From Pedobacter miscanthi (lineage in GTDB: Bacteria; Bacteroidota; Bacteroidia; Sphingobacteriales; Sphingobacteriaceae), in the NCBI RefSeq assembly GCF_003315595.1, contig NZ_QNQU01000002.1, positions 186,001-250,000 on the forward strand: a DNA stretch of 64,000 nt, read 5' to 3'. Below are positions 52,721 to 62,702 of this stretch, piece by piece. Both the position numbers and the translations under genes were made by a program. The notes under the pieces are model-generated. The model was given only the letters and a program-made list of their open reading frames with translations. It was not told the origin of the DNA and did no database searches. How positions within the stretch are numbered: position 1 is the stretch's first letter; the number at the start of each line of letters is the position of its first letter.

Positions 52721-54808
52721 TTATTCGGGATTTGTCCAGCCCGGGTTTTGTGTGAGGTATTTGTTCCTTCTCAGTTCATCATAATTAATTGGCCAAAACC
52801 ACATTTTAAGGGTAAATATGGAAGGCAGCGAAGGTGTTTCAACCGGAATATGAAAGAGATCTGCCTGCGCTTTGGTGGCATAAGCATTATAACCGTAAAC
52901 CGGGGCCGATTCCTCTCCCTGCGCATCCGTCCACCGGCGTAAATCGAAATAACGCTGCCCTTCGGCAAATAATTCGATCTGGCGCTCCCTTTTTAATTTG
53001 ATGCGGAACTTGTTCGGATCAGAATAAACGTCGGCAGCATAATCAGGTAATCCCGCGCGGATGCGGATGGGCTGTATCCCGGTTTTCATTTCCGAAATAT
53101 TCCTCGCAACCACGTGCGTTTTACTGCCATTCCATGACGGGATATTGTAAGATCCGTTTATCTCATTAAGAGCTTCGGCATAAATAAGTAGCACTTCGGC
53201 ATAACGGATGGCCGGATCAACCTTTGGTTTCATCCTGGTCTGATCATAAGCGGTAATGGATACGTTGCTGATATCATCCGGATGTACATACTTTTTAATG
53301 CCCACACCGGTGCGCGGCCAATAGCTGGTGTTTTTATAACCGTTCGGGTCGCCCCTGTAATAAAATATCTGTACGTTGCTCTTTTCATCTCTTGTAGCTT
53401 CTGCATTGAGCAGGTTCCAGGTAGCGCCGTTGTAAGATACAGAGGCATAAAAGCGAGGCTCGCGACGGGCAAACTGTTTGTTTACCCCAACTCCTAATGG
53501 CCCCAGTTCGGGATATGCACTCAGTTCTTCCTGTTTTACATAACCGGTTGTACGGGGCTGGCTGTTGTAGCGGCCTTCGTAACCCTGCCTGCCGGCGTAC
53601 ATATTGTTCATACCGGGAATATCGTTGCCATCATTCATGTAATAAGCGTCAACCTGCTTTTGGGTCATGCCATGCGAGTTATAGCCCTTACCTTCTAAAC
53701 GCGGCAATTGGTGTACTACCAGCACATTTATCCCCTCACCGCCCTGGTTCTGTCCGTGGGTAAAAATCAGTTCGGGATTCTGATAAGCCGGCACTGTTCC
53801 GTTAAATAAAGAGCGGTACGATTCAAAAGGGTCAATATCTGCCCAGCCTGCAGGCCAGTTACTGGTCGAAAAATTATTGTCGCGCGGAGGTGTAACTGTT
53901 GCCGGATAAGCAGCATCACCGGTTGCTTTTTTGTAGGCCACATATAAACGGTACTGCCCGAGGTCGATCACATCTTTTGCCGCAGCCGCAGCCCTTGCCC
54001 ATTTAGATTCATCGTAAGTGCGCGAAAGCAGCGGTTTTCCATCTTTGGTAACCATTGCTGCAGCTACCTCAGCCGGGGCTTTCCCATTGGCCAGAGGACT
54101 TGCTGCGTATAAAAGTACCCTGGCCCTTAAGGCCAGTGCCGCCCCACGTGTTGGACGGGCGATCTGCTGTATGCCCTGCTGCAGCGGAAGTCCTTTGGCT
54201 GCTTCTGCAAGCTCTTCAGAAAGGTAAACGGCACATTCTTCGTAACTGTTACGGGGCTGTGCAATTTCATCATACTCTTTGGTATAATCGATTCCCTCGT
54301 TGGGGATAATGGGTACCGGCCCATAGGTACGTAACAATACCCAGTAAAAATAGGCCCTCAGAAAGCGTGCCTGTCCTTTTAGATCGGCAATTTCCTTTGC
54401 AGTAAACTTTTTGTTGATGTCGATATTGTTTAAAAAGATCGAAGCCTGCCGTATTCCCTTGTAGGCTGTGTTCCATATTTCCCTGCTTTCGCCGTTGAGA
54501 CCATTTTCGGTATACTGACCATTTTTCCAGCGCCTGTAACCATCACTTTCATCACCGTAATACATATCGTCGGCAAAATTAAAAGGGACTGATTTTTTGC
54601 TGCTTACATCCTGCATATAATTGCTTCCCAAAAACGAATAAGCCTGCGCCAGCCACCGGTTTGCGTAATCGGGATTGGTAAATACCTGTTCAGTGGTCAT
54701 CCGTTCATCAAAAAGGTAATCGGAATCGAGGTATTTTTTACATCCGCCAATGGCAATGGCAGCGGTGATAAAGCTTAAAACTGTAAATATTTTTTTCATG
54801 TTCTTCAT
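52721..54808 (-). CDS. SusD/RagB family lipoprotein
   Basis: A 695-residue protein, long for the family. It begins MKNMKKIFTVL (the ATG at 54799 is an alternative), has lipobox AIAIGGC, an N-terminal TPR-like part (IWNTAYKGIRQASIFLNNID, LKGQARFLRAYFYWVLLRTYGPVPI) and the C-terminal AEVLLIYAEALNEI, RQIELFAEGQRYFDLRRW, FWPINYDELRRN. The extra length lies mainly in the middle (about 350-500), a likely ligand-specific insertion. Gap to the SusC gene is 3 bases. Confidence 0.93.
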   Translation of the reverse strand: MKNMKKIFTVLSFITAAIAIGGCKKYLDSDYLFDERMTTEQVFTNPDYANRWLAQAYSFLGSNYMQDVSSKKSVPFNFADDMYYGDESDGYRRWKNGQYTENGLNGESREIWNTAYKGIRQASIFLNNIDINKKFTAKEIADLKGQARFLRAYFYWVLLRTYGPVPIIPNEGIDYTKEYDEIAQPRNSYEECAVYLSEELAEAAKGLPLQQGIQQIARPTRGAALALRARVLLYAASPLANGKAPAEVAAAMVTKDGKPLLSRTYDESKWARAAAAAKDVIDLGQYRLYVAYKKATGDAAYPATVTPPRDNNFSTSNWPAGWADIDPFESYRSLFNGTVPAYQNPELIFTHGQNQGGEGINVLVVHQLPRLEGKGYNSHGMTQKQVDAYYMNDGNDIPGMNNMYAGRQGYEGRYNSQPRTTGYVKQEELSAYPELGPLGVGVNKQFARREPRFYASVSYNGATWNLLNAEATRDEKSNVQIFYYRGDPNGYKNTSYWPRTGVGIKKYVHPDDISNVSITAYDQTRMKPKVDPAIRYAEVLLIYAEALNEINGSYNIPSWNGSKTHVVARNISEMKTGIQPIRIRAGLPDYAADVYSDPNKFRIKLKRERQIELFAEGQRYFDLRRWTDAQGEESAPVYGYNAYATKAQADLFHIPVETPSLPSIFTLKMWFWPINYDELRRNKYLTQNPGWTNPE

Positions 54809-54811
54809 AGC

Positions 54812-57800
54812 CTATAAATTAACTGATACACCTACGGATAGCGTTTTGCTGAGCGGATAAACCTTTCCGGTTGAGCTTCCCAGTTCAGGATCCCATAGTT
54901 TAAAATTGCTGAAGGTAAAGAGGTTGGTACCGATAAAAAAGAAGCGTACATTGTTTAAGTGCGCCCGGTTAACCAGGGTTTTAGGAAGCGAATAGCCGAT
55001 ATCCAAAGTTTTTAAGCGCAGGTACGAGCCATCCCTTAACCAAAAAGTAGAAGCCCGGTAATTATTAGGGTTCGGACCATAAGTTAAACGCGGATAGGCT
55101 GCATTCGGATCTTCATTTTCGCCCAGTTTCCAGCGGTTACTGTTGGCCATATCACTCAGGATATTACCCCAGTTTTCGCCAAGGCTGAACATATAAACCG
55201 ATGATCCGTTAATAAAATAGGTTGATTTACCGATGCCCTGAAAGTGTACATTGATATCCAGACCTTTCCAGCTGGCCGAAAGTCCGAAGCCATAAGTTAG
55301 ATTCGGCCTAGTGGTGGCACCAATGGCTACAATATCATTATCGTCGATAACACCATCGCCGTTAACATCCTTGTATTTTATATCGCCCGGCATTACCTCG
55401 CCAAACGATTGCCGCGGACTATTGCGGATATCATCATAATCTTTAAAAAGGCCTAAATCAATTAATCCCCTGGCCTGGTTTACCCTGTGGCCCTCCTGTA
55501 ACTTGTAGGTATAAATGGTATTTTCTTCATCCCTTTCGATAATTTCGTTTTTGCTATAGGTAAAGTTGCCCCTGAGCGTAAAATCTACATTATATACCTT
55601 TTGTTTAAAGGTTAAATTGCCATCAAAACCGGCAGCCTTAACCTCGCCCACATTGGCAGATGGAGTGGTTTCTAAACCTACAAAACCGGGAAGGGAGTTA
55701 CGGCTCATGTAAATCCCCGTACGGCGTTCGCGGAAATAATCTACCGCCCCGTTTAATTTATCCTGGAACAGGGAATAATCGAGTCCGAGATCCTGTTTGG
55801 TTGCAATTTCCCAGGTAACATTAGGCGAGGCAACGGTAGAATAACGCATTCCTGTCCAGGGGTTTGAAGAATCGTAATCGCCAAAATTGTATCCTCCGCC
55901 AGTTTGTTCAATCGTATACAGGTAAGGGAAACGGATATCGCCCAAATTATCGTTACCGGTTTTACCATACGAATAACGCACTTTAAACATGTTTACCCAG
56001 CCCAATTTTTTAATAATTTCTTCCTCTCCGATATTCCATGCACCCGAAATGGCCGGAAAAAACCCGAAGCGGTAATCTTTATGGAAATTCTCCGAACCGG
56101 TATAACCAAAGTTGAAATCTACATAATAACGCGATTTCCAGTTGTAATTCGCACGTCCGGCAAAGCCCTGGTTACGGCGGGCAATACCATTTTTAAGATC
56201 GGTTCCGATATTCTGCGTAAAAACTTTTGATTGCTGGGTGTATTTGATAACCGCACCGAAATTATGCATACCGATATTGTTGTTATAATGTGTTTCCCAT
56301 TCGAAAAACTCCCTTTTTTCGCCATCCGATCCTGAGGTTTGGGTCATTTTCTGCTCTTCCCTGATCCTTTTGAATACCAGTTCGCCGGCGGTATCGCGGT
56401 AGCGGTTGGCGCTCCAGAGTTCGGGAAATTTATAACGTTTAATCCAGTTGTTGTTATAGGTATCGTAACCGAAGCGGCCAATAAAGCGAAGGCCTTTCGT
56501 AATAAAGTCGAGCTTTTGGTCGAGGTTTAAGGTGGTTTGGATATTGTTGCTCCAGTTTTCATTATAACCCGTCATGGTGCCCTGTACCCAGGGATTAAAA
56601 CGGTCCTGATCATTATCCGGGTTGCCATCACGGTCATCGCTGGCCGGAATTTTCCCGTCCGAATATCTTAAAGGTGCCGTAATCGCATTATAACCCATCA
56701 GGGAGGTCCAGATGGCATCACTTCCCACCCCGGGATCGTTCTGTTTTCGCAGCGAACCCGAAACCCCGGCGGTAAGCAAAGTAGATTTGGTAATGTCCAT
56801 ATCCACACTTAAACGATAGGTATATTTGTTAAAATTTGCGTTGGTATTGTAGTTTTTCAGGGCATCATCAACCTTATACATTCCCTCCTGGTTCTGGTAA
56901 CTGCCCGAAATATAGTAACGGGCCGTTTTGCCACCCCCACTAAGGTTGATCATGCTGCGCTGGCTTTTTGCGCCGTCGCGCAGAATCACATCCATCCAGT
57001 CTACATCGGGAAAAAGATCGGGATCTAAACCCAGGCGGAGTATTTCGAGTTCCGTACGCGAAAAAAGCGGTTCCTGGTTCCTTACAATTTTGGCTTCATT
57101 GGCCATCGAAGCATAGGTATAACCATCAACAAAATCAGGCAGTTTGGTAAGCTGATTATAAAAACCCTCTACTTTGGCGTTAATATTTACTTTACCCTCC
57201 TTGCCCCTTTTGGTTTTGATGAGGATTACACCATTGGCACCCCTGCTGCCATACATGGCTGTTGCAGAGGCATCTTTGAGTATCGAAAATGATTCAACAT
57301 CTTCCACATTGATTTCGTTCATATCGCGTTCAAATCCATCAATCAATACCAGGGCAGAGTTGCTGGCACCAAAGGTGGATATACTCCGTACCCAGAATTC
57401 GGAAATGCTGCCAGGCCGGCCTGAGGTTTGCATGGCCTGGATACCGGGTACAACCCCGGCAAGGGCATCGGCCATGGAGGTAGATGGGTTCGATTTTAAC
57501 TGATCGATATTCACCGTGGTAACTGCGCCAGTAATGGCTATCTTTTTTTCGCCACCGGTAGCGGTAACTACTACCTCGTTTAAAACGCTGGCATCTGATT
57601 CTTTCATAGTGATGTTAACCACCCGCTGCTCTTTTACCAGTACTTCCTGTTTTTCGTAACCTACATAAGTAAATACCAGGGTTTGGTAAGGGGGCATCTT
57701 TACGCTGAAATTTCCATCACCATCGGTAATGGCACCCAGGCCCGGCAGGTTGGCAACAGAAATGCTCACCCCCGGAATCGGCTGTTTGGTTATATCGGTA

Positions 57801-57886
57801 ACCTTTCCTTTAACGGTAACCTCCTGGGCGTGCAGGCTAAAGGAAATCCCAAGCAGTATGATGCATATTAGTAAAATAAATCTCAT
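54812..57886 (-). CDS. SusC/RagA TonB-linked outer-membrane transporter
   Basis: A 1024-residue protein with a signal peptide (LLGISFSLHAQ), a carboxypeptidase-like barrel (VTDITKQPIPGVSISVANL, FVYVGYE-type motif TYVGYEKQEV), a plug (TSMADALAGVVPGIQ, LVLIDGFERDMNEINVEDVESFSILKDASATAMYG in parts) and a C-terminal barrel ending LSVGVSVNL. No STN domain. Encoded between the NHL protein (24 bases) and SusD (3 bases) genes, same strand. Exact ligand unknown. Confidence 0.95.
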   Translation of the reverse strand: MRFILLICIILLGISFSLHAQEVTVKGKVTDITKQPIPGVSISVANLPGLGAITDGDGNFSVKMPPYQTLVFTYVGYEKQEVLVKEQRVVNITMKESDASVLNEVVVTATGGEKKIAITGAVTTVNIDQLKSNPSTSMADALAGVVPGIQAMQTSGRPGSISEFWVRSISTFGASNSALVLIDGFERDMNEINVEDVESFSILKDASATAMYGSRGANGVILIKTKRGKEGKVNINAKVEGFYNQLTKLPDFVDGYTYASMANEAKIVRNQEPLFSRTELEILRLGLDPDLFPDVDWMDVILRDGAKSQRSMINLSGGGKTARYYISGSYQNQEGMYKVDDALKNYNTNANFNKYTYRLSVDMDITKSTLLTAGVSGSLRKQNDPGVGSDAIWTSLMGYNAITAPLRYSDGKIPASDDRDGNPDNDQDRFNPWVQGTMTGYNENWSNNIQTTLNLDQKLDFITKGLRFIGRFGYDTYNNNWIKRYKFPELWSANRYRDTAGELVFKRIREEQKMTQTSGSDGEKREFFEWETHYNNNIGMHNFGAVIKYTQQSKVFTQNIGTDLKNGIARRNQGFAGRANYNWKSRYYVDFNFGYTGSENFHKDYRFGFFPAISGAWNIGEEEIIKKLGWVNMFKVRYSYGKTGNDNLGDIRFPYLYTIEQTGGGYNFGDYDSSNPWTGMRYSTVASPNVTWEIATKQDLGLDYSLFQDKLNGAVDYFRERRTGIYMSRNSLPGFVGLETTPSANVGEVKAAGFDGNLTFKQKVYNVDFTLRGNFTYSKNEIIERDEENTIYTYKLQEGHRVNQARGLIDLGLFKDYDDIRNSPRQSFGEVMPGDIKYKDVNGDGVIDDNDIVAIGATTRPNLTYGFGLSASWKGLDINVHFQGIGKSTYFINGSSVYMFSLGENWGNILSDMANSNRWKLGENEDPNAAYPRLTYGPNPNNYRASTFWLRDGSYLRLKTLDIGYSLPKTLVNRAHLNNVRFFFIGTNLFTFSNFKLWDPELGSSTGKVYPLSKTLSVGVSVNL

Positions 57887-57910
57887 AATTATCTGGTGTA
57901 TATTTATTGG

Positions 57911-59293
57911 TTATTCTTCTTTTGCTATTTTTCGGATGAGCCAGTTACCGGTATCGCCGATGTAAAAACATTTTCTGGTTTCATCGTAGGTAATGGCCTG
58001 GGGGTTATTAAAACGGGCTTCGGTACGCAGATCGCCATCGGCATATCCGCTGGTACCGTTATTGCCACGTCCGGCAAAAGTGCTTACCCTGCCCTGGGGC
58101 GTTAATGTGCGGATGGCATGGTTCACCTTATCACAGAAATAGAAATCGTACTGGTCTCCGCCAGTAGCTTCATAATCCGGATTTTTAACAAATACACCCT
58201 GCACCGGACTGTTTAAACGGGCATTTGTACCAATACCATCAGCATAACCAGCCGTACCCGCAGCCCCACAGATGGTATAAGGGGTTTTAAAGGTTTTCTT
58301 CTCCCGGTCGTAATCCGTACGCATGATATAGTGTTTCTCAAATTCGAGCAGATAAGCATAATCGCCCGAAGGATGCATCACCATATATACGGCCACTGCA
58401 CTGAAAGGATTGGAAAATACCAGTTTATCTTCTTTGGTGTTAAAATCGTACCTGCGGATATCCCCGGCCCGGTATCGTGAGTAATAAAGTTCTCCGTTCT
58501 GCGGGTGGATCATGGTACCGTTTACCCCCCTTGCGTACACCTCAATGGCTTTCTTCTGTAAAAAATTGGATTCGCGGGTAAATATATAGTTGCCGTTTTT
58601 GGTATCGCTGGAGTGGTTGTGTGATACGATCATATCCTGGTTGCCATCAATCCGCCAGTTCATGATGGATACACGGTCTAAATCGGTCCTGAAATAGCTT
58701 ACATATTTTTTCTCAAAATCGATCAGCCTGCAGCTGTTTACATCGGCTGTAAAATAGAGGTGGTTGGGATCTTTTGGATCCATAGTAAGCCAGGTGATTC
58801 CTTTAAATGCGCCGCAATCGTTAAAAGGGCCTTCTTTTTCTTCAAAATTACTGGCTACCTGGTAATATTTACCCAAAAAGGTAGAAACGAGCAGTTTCCG
58901 GGTATACGAAAAAGCTTCTTTTGATACGGCAAGCGCGAGTTGCTGGCTGCCATCCAGTATCTTTACCTTAATATCGCCATCGTAGGCTTTCTCCGGAACA
59001 ATGCAATAGATGGCATTACCCTGTACGCCTACAACTTTAGCTGGTTTGCCACCAATGGTTACACTGATTTTCGAAACATCGTTTCCGAAATTGGAACCAT
59101 AGATAACCAGGTTGTTGCCCACCCCGCCTTCTTTGGGATAGAAATCTGTAATTAATACTTCTTTAGAGGGATCGTAAATGTTTTCCTCCTGAAGGTCTTC
59201 CCGTTTGCAATGCGTTAAGGAAAGTACAATCAGTCCGAGTACGATCCAATGGAACTTCCAGGGCCTGGTTCTAACACTGTTTTTTGTTTTCAT
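57911..59293 (-). CDS. IPT/TIG and NHL-repeat lipoprotein
   Basis: The start at 59293 gives MKTKNSVRTRPWKFHWIVLG, a proper lipoprotein signal with lipobox LSLTHC. The upstream extension of the frame has no signal. The mature 460-residue protein has an IPT/TIG immunoglobulin-like domain at about 45-130 (ITDFYPKEGGVGNNLVIYGSNFG) and then NHL-type propeller blades (ITWLTMDPKDPNHLYF, GYADGIGTNARLNSPVQGVFV, GYADGDLRTEARFNNPQAITYDETRKCFYIGDTGNWLIRKI in parts). Likely a surface glycan-binding protein. First gene of the third motif-controlled operon. Confidence 0.85.
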   Translation of the reverse strand: MKTKNSVRTRPWKFHWIVLGLIVLSLTHCKREDLQEENIYDPSKEVLITDFYPKEGGVGNNLVIYGSNFGNDVSKISVTIGGKPAKVVGVQGNAIYCIVPEKAYDGDIKVKILDGSQQLALAVSKEAFSYTRKLLVSTFLGKYYQVASNFEEKEGPFNDCGAFKGITWLTMDPKDPNHLYFTADVNSCRLIDFEKKYVSYFRTDLDRVSIMNWRIDGNQDMIVSHNHSSDTKNGNYIFTRESNFLQKKAIEVYARGVNGTMIHPQNGELYYSRYRAGDIRRYDFNTKEDKLVFSNPFSAVAVYMVMHPSGDYAYLLEFEKHYIMRTDYDREKKTFKTPYTICGAAGTAGYADGIGTNARLNSPVQGVFVKNPDYEATGGDQYDFYFCDKVNHAIRTLTPQGRVSTFAGRGNNGTSGYADGDLRTEARFNNPQAITYDETRKCFYIGDTGNWLIRKIAKEE

Positions 59294-59757
59294 AATACCT
59301 ATCTGTTGTTTTTTCCGGCAAAGCCGGCTTATTCGGAATTTGGTTATTTCAATCCCAGCGGACATAGCGCTGCCATACGGTATTTTAATCATACCGTACA
59401 AGGCCTGGATAAATGAACGTTACGTTCTTTAACCCAGAACCATATCCCAAAGGGTATTTTTAAGTTTTTTTGATTTGAAAAGGCCTGATCGCTAAATACG
59501 GATGATTATGACCAGCCTTGTTCGGGTACAGATCAGTTGTGCCGGAAAAGATACAGCACTGATAAAGATTTATTGAGCATAAGGTAACTTAGTTTTAGTT
59601 TCGGTTATTTTGGTTGGTTTTTCAGGTAAATTACTGATGCTTATCCGTCTGGAATAAATCGTTTTACGCTCATAAAGAAAAAAAATTAAAACCGCAAAAC
59701 ACAGTATTGCCTGTTGGGGGAATTTGCAGTTAGGTTTACTATTTGGTTAATTGAAAT
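59294..59757. other. Leader region, no gene seen
   Basis: About 465 bases between promoter C and the NHL lipoprotein gene. No protein-coding frame, terminator or named riboswitch is recognised; the length suggests a long 5' leader or an unseen downstream promoter. Confidence 0.4.
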
Positions 59758-59813
59758 CAAAGTAAAGCAATACCGCTATTACTATCTGTTCAATTTTTTG
59801 TCGATTTGTCTCA
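59758..59813 (-). promoter_or_regulatory. HTCS-type promoter C
   Basis: On the minus strand TACTTTG (59758-59764) lies 22 bases after the 27-bp box at 59787-59813, the best-conserved copy (26 of 27 with copy A at 41263). It precedes the NHL/SusC/SusD/lipoprotein operon. Confidence 0.7.
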
Positions 59814-60085
59814 AATTTTAGCGCCTGATTATATGATGAACTGGTGGAGAAGCACTTATAAAAGGAATATTACCGATTGAGGGGGCCACTTCCCTGAACC
59901 AATTTTTTTCCCCTTCAGCCAGGTTTACAGCTGATAACTTTATTGGTTCCTGAAGATCGAATTTTCCTATCTCGGGGCAAACTGTATTACTTATTAGATG
60001 ACAAATATCGTATTTCTTGATAAAGATCAAGAATAAAGCAACGCAATTGCCCTGCATGCAGGAGAGATAGGCACTTGCTTTGTAT

Positions 60086-60093
60086 TATTTTTG
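60086..60093 (+). promoter_or_regulatory. -7 element of the Crp/Fnr gene
   Basis: TATTTTTG matches TAnnTTTG and is identical to the TAC operon element at 17725. It ends 19 bases before the start codon at 60113. Confidence 0.45.
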
Positions 60094-60112
60094 TCGGTCT
60101 ATCTCACAAACT

Positions 60113-60751
60113 ATGCCCTCATCATCGTCTAGCCTTAATGGTACAGAATTGCTTATTGAATACTTTGAATCTTTCAACCAAATTCATCCCGACATGAAAC
60201 AGGTTATGGAACGCGATTGTTCTGTTATCATTTTTAAAAAAAACAAACATATTTCAAGTCCGCTCGATCTTAAGCCCAGTCTGTATTTTATTCTAAAAGG
60301 TAGCGTAAGGGGATTTGTACGCGATGAAGGTGAGGAAATAACAACCTGGCTGGCAACAGAACGAAATATTGTTGGTTTAACGCTTTTCGACAAACAGTAT
60401 AATATACAACGCCAGCAATTTATTCAGGCATTAGAAACCACCCATGCCATTGTGATTCCGCATACGCTCATCATGGAACTTTTTACTTTCCCTCAGATGC
60501 ACAAACTTGCACGAAACCTGCTATGGTACCATTACCATGAAGCTGATGAGCGTAATTTCCTGATCCGGATCCCCACTGCAGAAAAGCGTATTCAACGACT
60601 GATCGAAACCCATCCCCACCTCTACCAGCGGATCCCGTCTAAACATCTTGCAGGCTTTTTAGGCATCAGGGAAGAAACCCTGAGCCGCTTAAAAGCAAAA
60701 ATCAACAGGACGAGGAGTGCTTCTTACTCTCCTTATCCCGGTAATCACTGA
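60113..60751 (+). CDS. Crp/Fnr family transcriptional regulator
   Basis: The start at 60113 (MPSSSSSLNG) follows a -7 element directly; an earlier in-frame start at 60080 lies before that element. The 212-residue protein has a cyclic-nucleotide-binding-fold sensor (about 15-125: YFILKGSVRGFVRDEGEEITTWLATERNIVGL in parts) and a C-terminal helix-turn-helix (PSKHLAGFLGIREETLSRLKAKI). Conserved cAMP-contact residues are not evident, so the effector is unclear. Divergent from the NHL/SusCD operon, with motif promoter C between them. Confidence 0.87.
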   Translation: MPSSSSSLNGTELLIEYFESFNQIHPDMKQVMERDCSVIIFKKNKHISSPLDLKPSLYFILKGSVRGFVRDEGEEITTWLATERNIVGLTLFDKQYNIQRQQFIQALETTHAIVIPHTLIMELFTFPQMHKLARNLLWYHYHEADERNFLIRIPTAEKRIQRLIETHPHLYQRIPSKHLAGFLGIREETLSRLKAKINRTRSASYSPYPGNH

Positions 60752-61342
60752 TTAAAGAGACGGAACGTTGTAAACTGTTCGCACCTCCGCTATTTCGTTA
60801 GGTAGATGAATATGATCATCCCTTACCCTGCACAACGAGGCCTCGTTATGCAAAAACGGATCAACAGTTTACCGGAACAAATCTTTACACAAACGTTTGT
60901 GTTTACTCAAAAAAAACATAAAAAAAACCTTCAACTTCCTACTAATCAAATAGTTTAAAAACACCTTCCAAACAACATAACGTTTTATAACAGATTTCTA
61001 CTACATACAAATACAAGCTGCATCAAATTTGCAAGCTTTAAAAAAAATATCATTTTCCAGCTCCATAACAAGTCATAAACGGACAAACGTTTGCGCTAAG
61101 AATCTTAATTTTTTATCAATAGTTAGTGATTAACTTCAGTTTCAGGTTAGTGCGCTATCCCTTTATAATAACCGCACTAACATCTTTAGATCGGATCAGT
61201 GGCAATTATGGCAATGTATACCTCCGGGGCAACCCGCAGTTGAAATGGGGCTGGGTTAAGCAGAATATAACGCGTACAAAAAGCGCGGTGTAACAGTTTG
61301 CAAATAATTATTAACAACCAAATACTAACCAAAATCAAAAAA
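60752..61342. other. Intergenic with two LacI-like palindromes
   Basis: 591 bases without a credible gene (the minus-strand 107-codon frame at 61186-61509 runs antisense into the DUF3472 gene). A perfect palindrome ACACAAACGTTTGTGT lies at 60887-60902 and CAAACGTTTG lies at 61084-61093, 197 bases apart centre to centre. Confidence 0.55.
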
Positions 61343-62647
61343 ATGAAAAAAACAACTTCATTTGCCGCAGGCATACTATTATTGCTAAGCTTGTATTCGT
61401 GTAAAAAAACTGAAAACCCCGCAGAAACAGAAAGCGCTAAAATTAAAAGCGCCATTGCAACTACAGAAAGTTTGGGCGGTTCATCGTTAAATGTGGGTTT
61501 GGGTGGCAACGCCTATACTGCCGGTACGGGTGGCCTGATTAACGATACCGGCCTCCACAACTGGACTTCGGCAAGTACCATTACCAGCGTGTGGTTTCGT
61601 TTAGGCTTAACCGGCAGCTTAACCGTAGCATTAAAAGGTACTGTACCCTCTGGAAGCAGCAATATTAAAGTAACCATAAATGGCACCGTATTTAATAAAA
61701 CCATTACGGGTACAAGCCCTACCACAACCACAATTGGTACGGTAAATATTACAGCTGCAGGTTATGTACGGGTTGACATACAGGGAGTAAGTAAAACAGG
61801 CAGTTATTTTGGTGATATTTCTGATCTGGTAATCAGCGGCCCTACCGTAGCTTCTAATGTACAATATGCCAATACTGTTGCCGATTATTACTGGTCGAGA
61901 AGAGGCCCGTCGTGTCATTTAAATTACACAGTACCATCAGGCACCGAATGGTTTTACAGCGAGCTGAATGTACCGAGCGGGCAGGATAAAACTGGTTCGT
62001 ATTTTATGGCCGATGGATTTAGCGGCGGATATTTTGGTATGCAGGTAAATTCGGCAACCGAAAGAAGGGTTCTGTTTTCGGTGTGGGATCCGTCAACCGG
62101 AAGTACTACCTTGGTAAGAAAAGGGAGCGACATCACTTCTAATGGTTTTGGCGGTGAGGGTACCGGCGGACAATCCTATTTATTGTTTAACTGGGTAGCA
62201 GGTACCACTTACAAATTCTTGTTACGTGGCAAACCCGATGGTGCCGGCGGTTCGGATTATACAGCCTGGTTTTATGCACCTGAAAATGGCGTCTGGAAAA
62301 TCATTGCACAATGGAAACGTCCAAATACAACGGCTTATTTAACTGGCATGTATTCATTTATTGAAAACTTTAACCCCGATCAGGGTTACCTGCAAAGAAG
62401 CTGCAATTATGGCAACCAATGGTACAAAACCAGTAGCGGTAGCTGGACAGAGGTTACCAATGCGAGTTTCAGTTACGATTCTACAGCATCTGCCGAGCAA
62501 CGAATGGATTACCAGGGCGGCGTAACCGGCAATAGTTTCTACCTGAAAAACGGTGGTTTCTTTGCTACCTATACCACTTATGGCACAGCATTGAGCAGAA
62601 CGGCTACCGGCACTGCCCCAAGCGTTAATTTAACCACACTACCGTAA
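61343..62647 (+). CDS. DUF3472/DUF5077 family lipoprotein
   Basis: The start at 61343 gives MKKTTSFAAGILLLLSLYSC, a normal lipoprotein signal; the 61298 frame start lacks one. The mature part is strand-rich, with a jelly-roll-like N-terminal half (GTAGTGG..., ITAAGYVRVDIQGVSKTGSYF, the DUF5077 type) and a C-terminal DUF3472 domain (GPSCHLNYTVPSGTEWFYSELNVP, YFMADGFSGGYFGMQVN, LRGKPDGAGGSDYTAWFY, QGGVTGNSFYLKNGGFF). Function unknown; such proteins are found beside glycan-degrading genes. Possible control by a LacI-type repressor through the palindromes upstream. Confidence 0.82.
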   Translation: MKKTTSFAAGILLLLSLYSCKKTENPAETESAKIKSAIATTESLGGSSLNVGLGGNAYTAGTGGLINDTGLHNWTSASTITSVWFRLGLTGSLTVALKGTVPSGSSNIKVTINGTVFNKTITGTSPTTTTIGTVNITAAGYVRVDIQGVSKTGSYFGDISDLVISGPTVASNVQYANTVADYYWSRRGPSCHLNYTVPSGTEWFYSELNVPSGQDKTGSYFMADGFSGGYFGMQVNSATERRVLFSVWDPSTGSTTLVRKGSDITSNGFGGEGTGGQSYLLFNWVAGTTYKFLLRGKPDGAGGSDYTAWFYAPENGVWKIIAQWKRPNTTAYLTGMYSFIENFNPDQGYLQRSCNYGNQWYKTSSGSWTEVTNASFSYDSTASAEQRMDYQGGVTGNSFYLKNGGFFATYTTYGTALSRTATGTAPSVNLTTLP

Positions 62648-62702
62648 AAAATAGTGAGGTGTTGGTCTTGCTCAATGCCATTGAGTTAAAGTTTTTAACC
62701 AC

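Noticed and set aside
59818..60057. Minus-strand 79-codon frame next to motif promoter C
   Set aside because: No signal peptide, domain or start signal; it covers the divergent promoter region of the Crp/Fnr gene.
61186..61509. Minus-strand frame of 107 codons with a hydrophobic stretch
   Set aside because: It is antisense to the start of the DUF3472 gene and has no ribosome-binding or promoter signal; its hydrophobic part is the complement of the signal peptide region.
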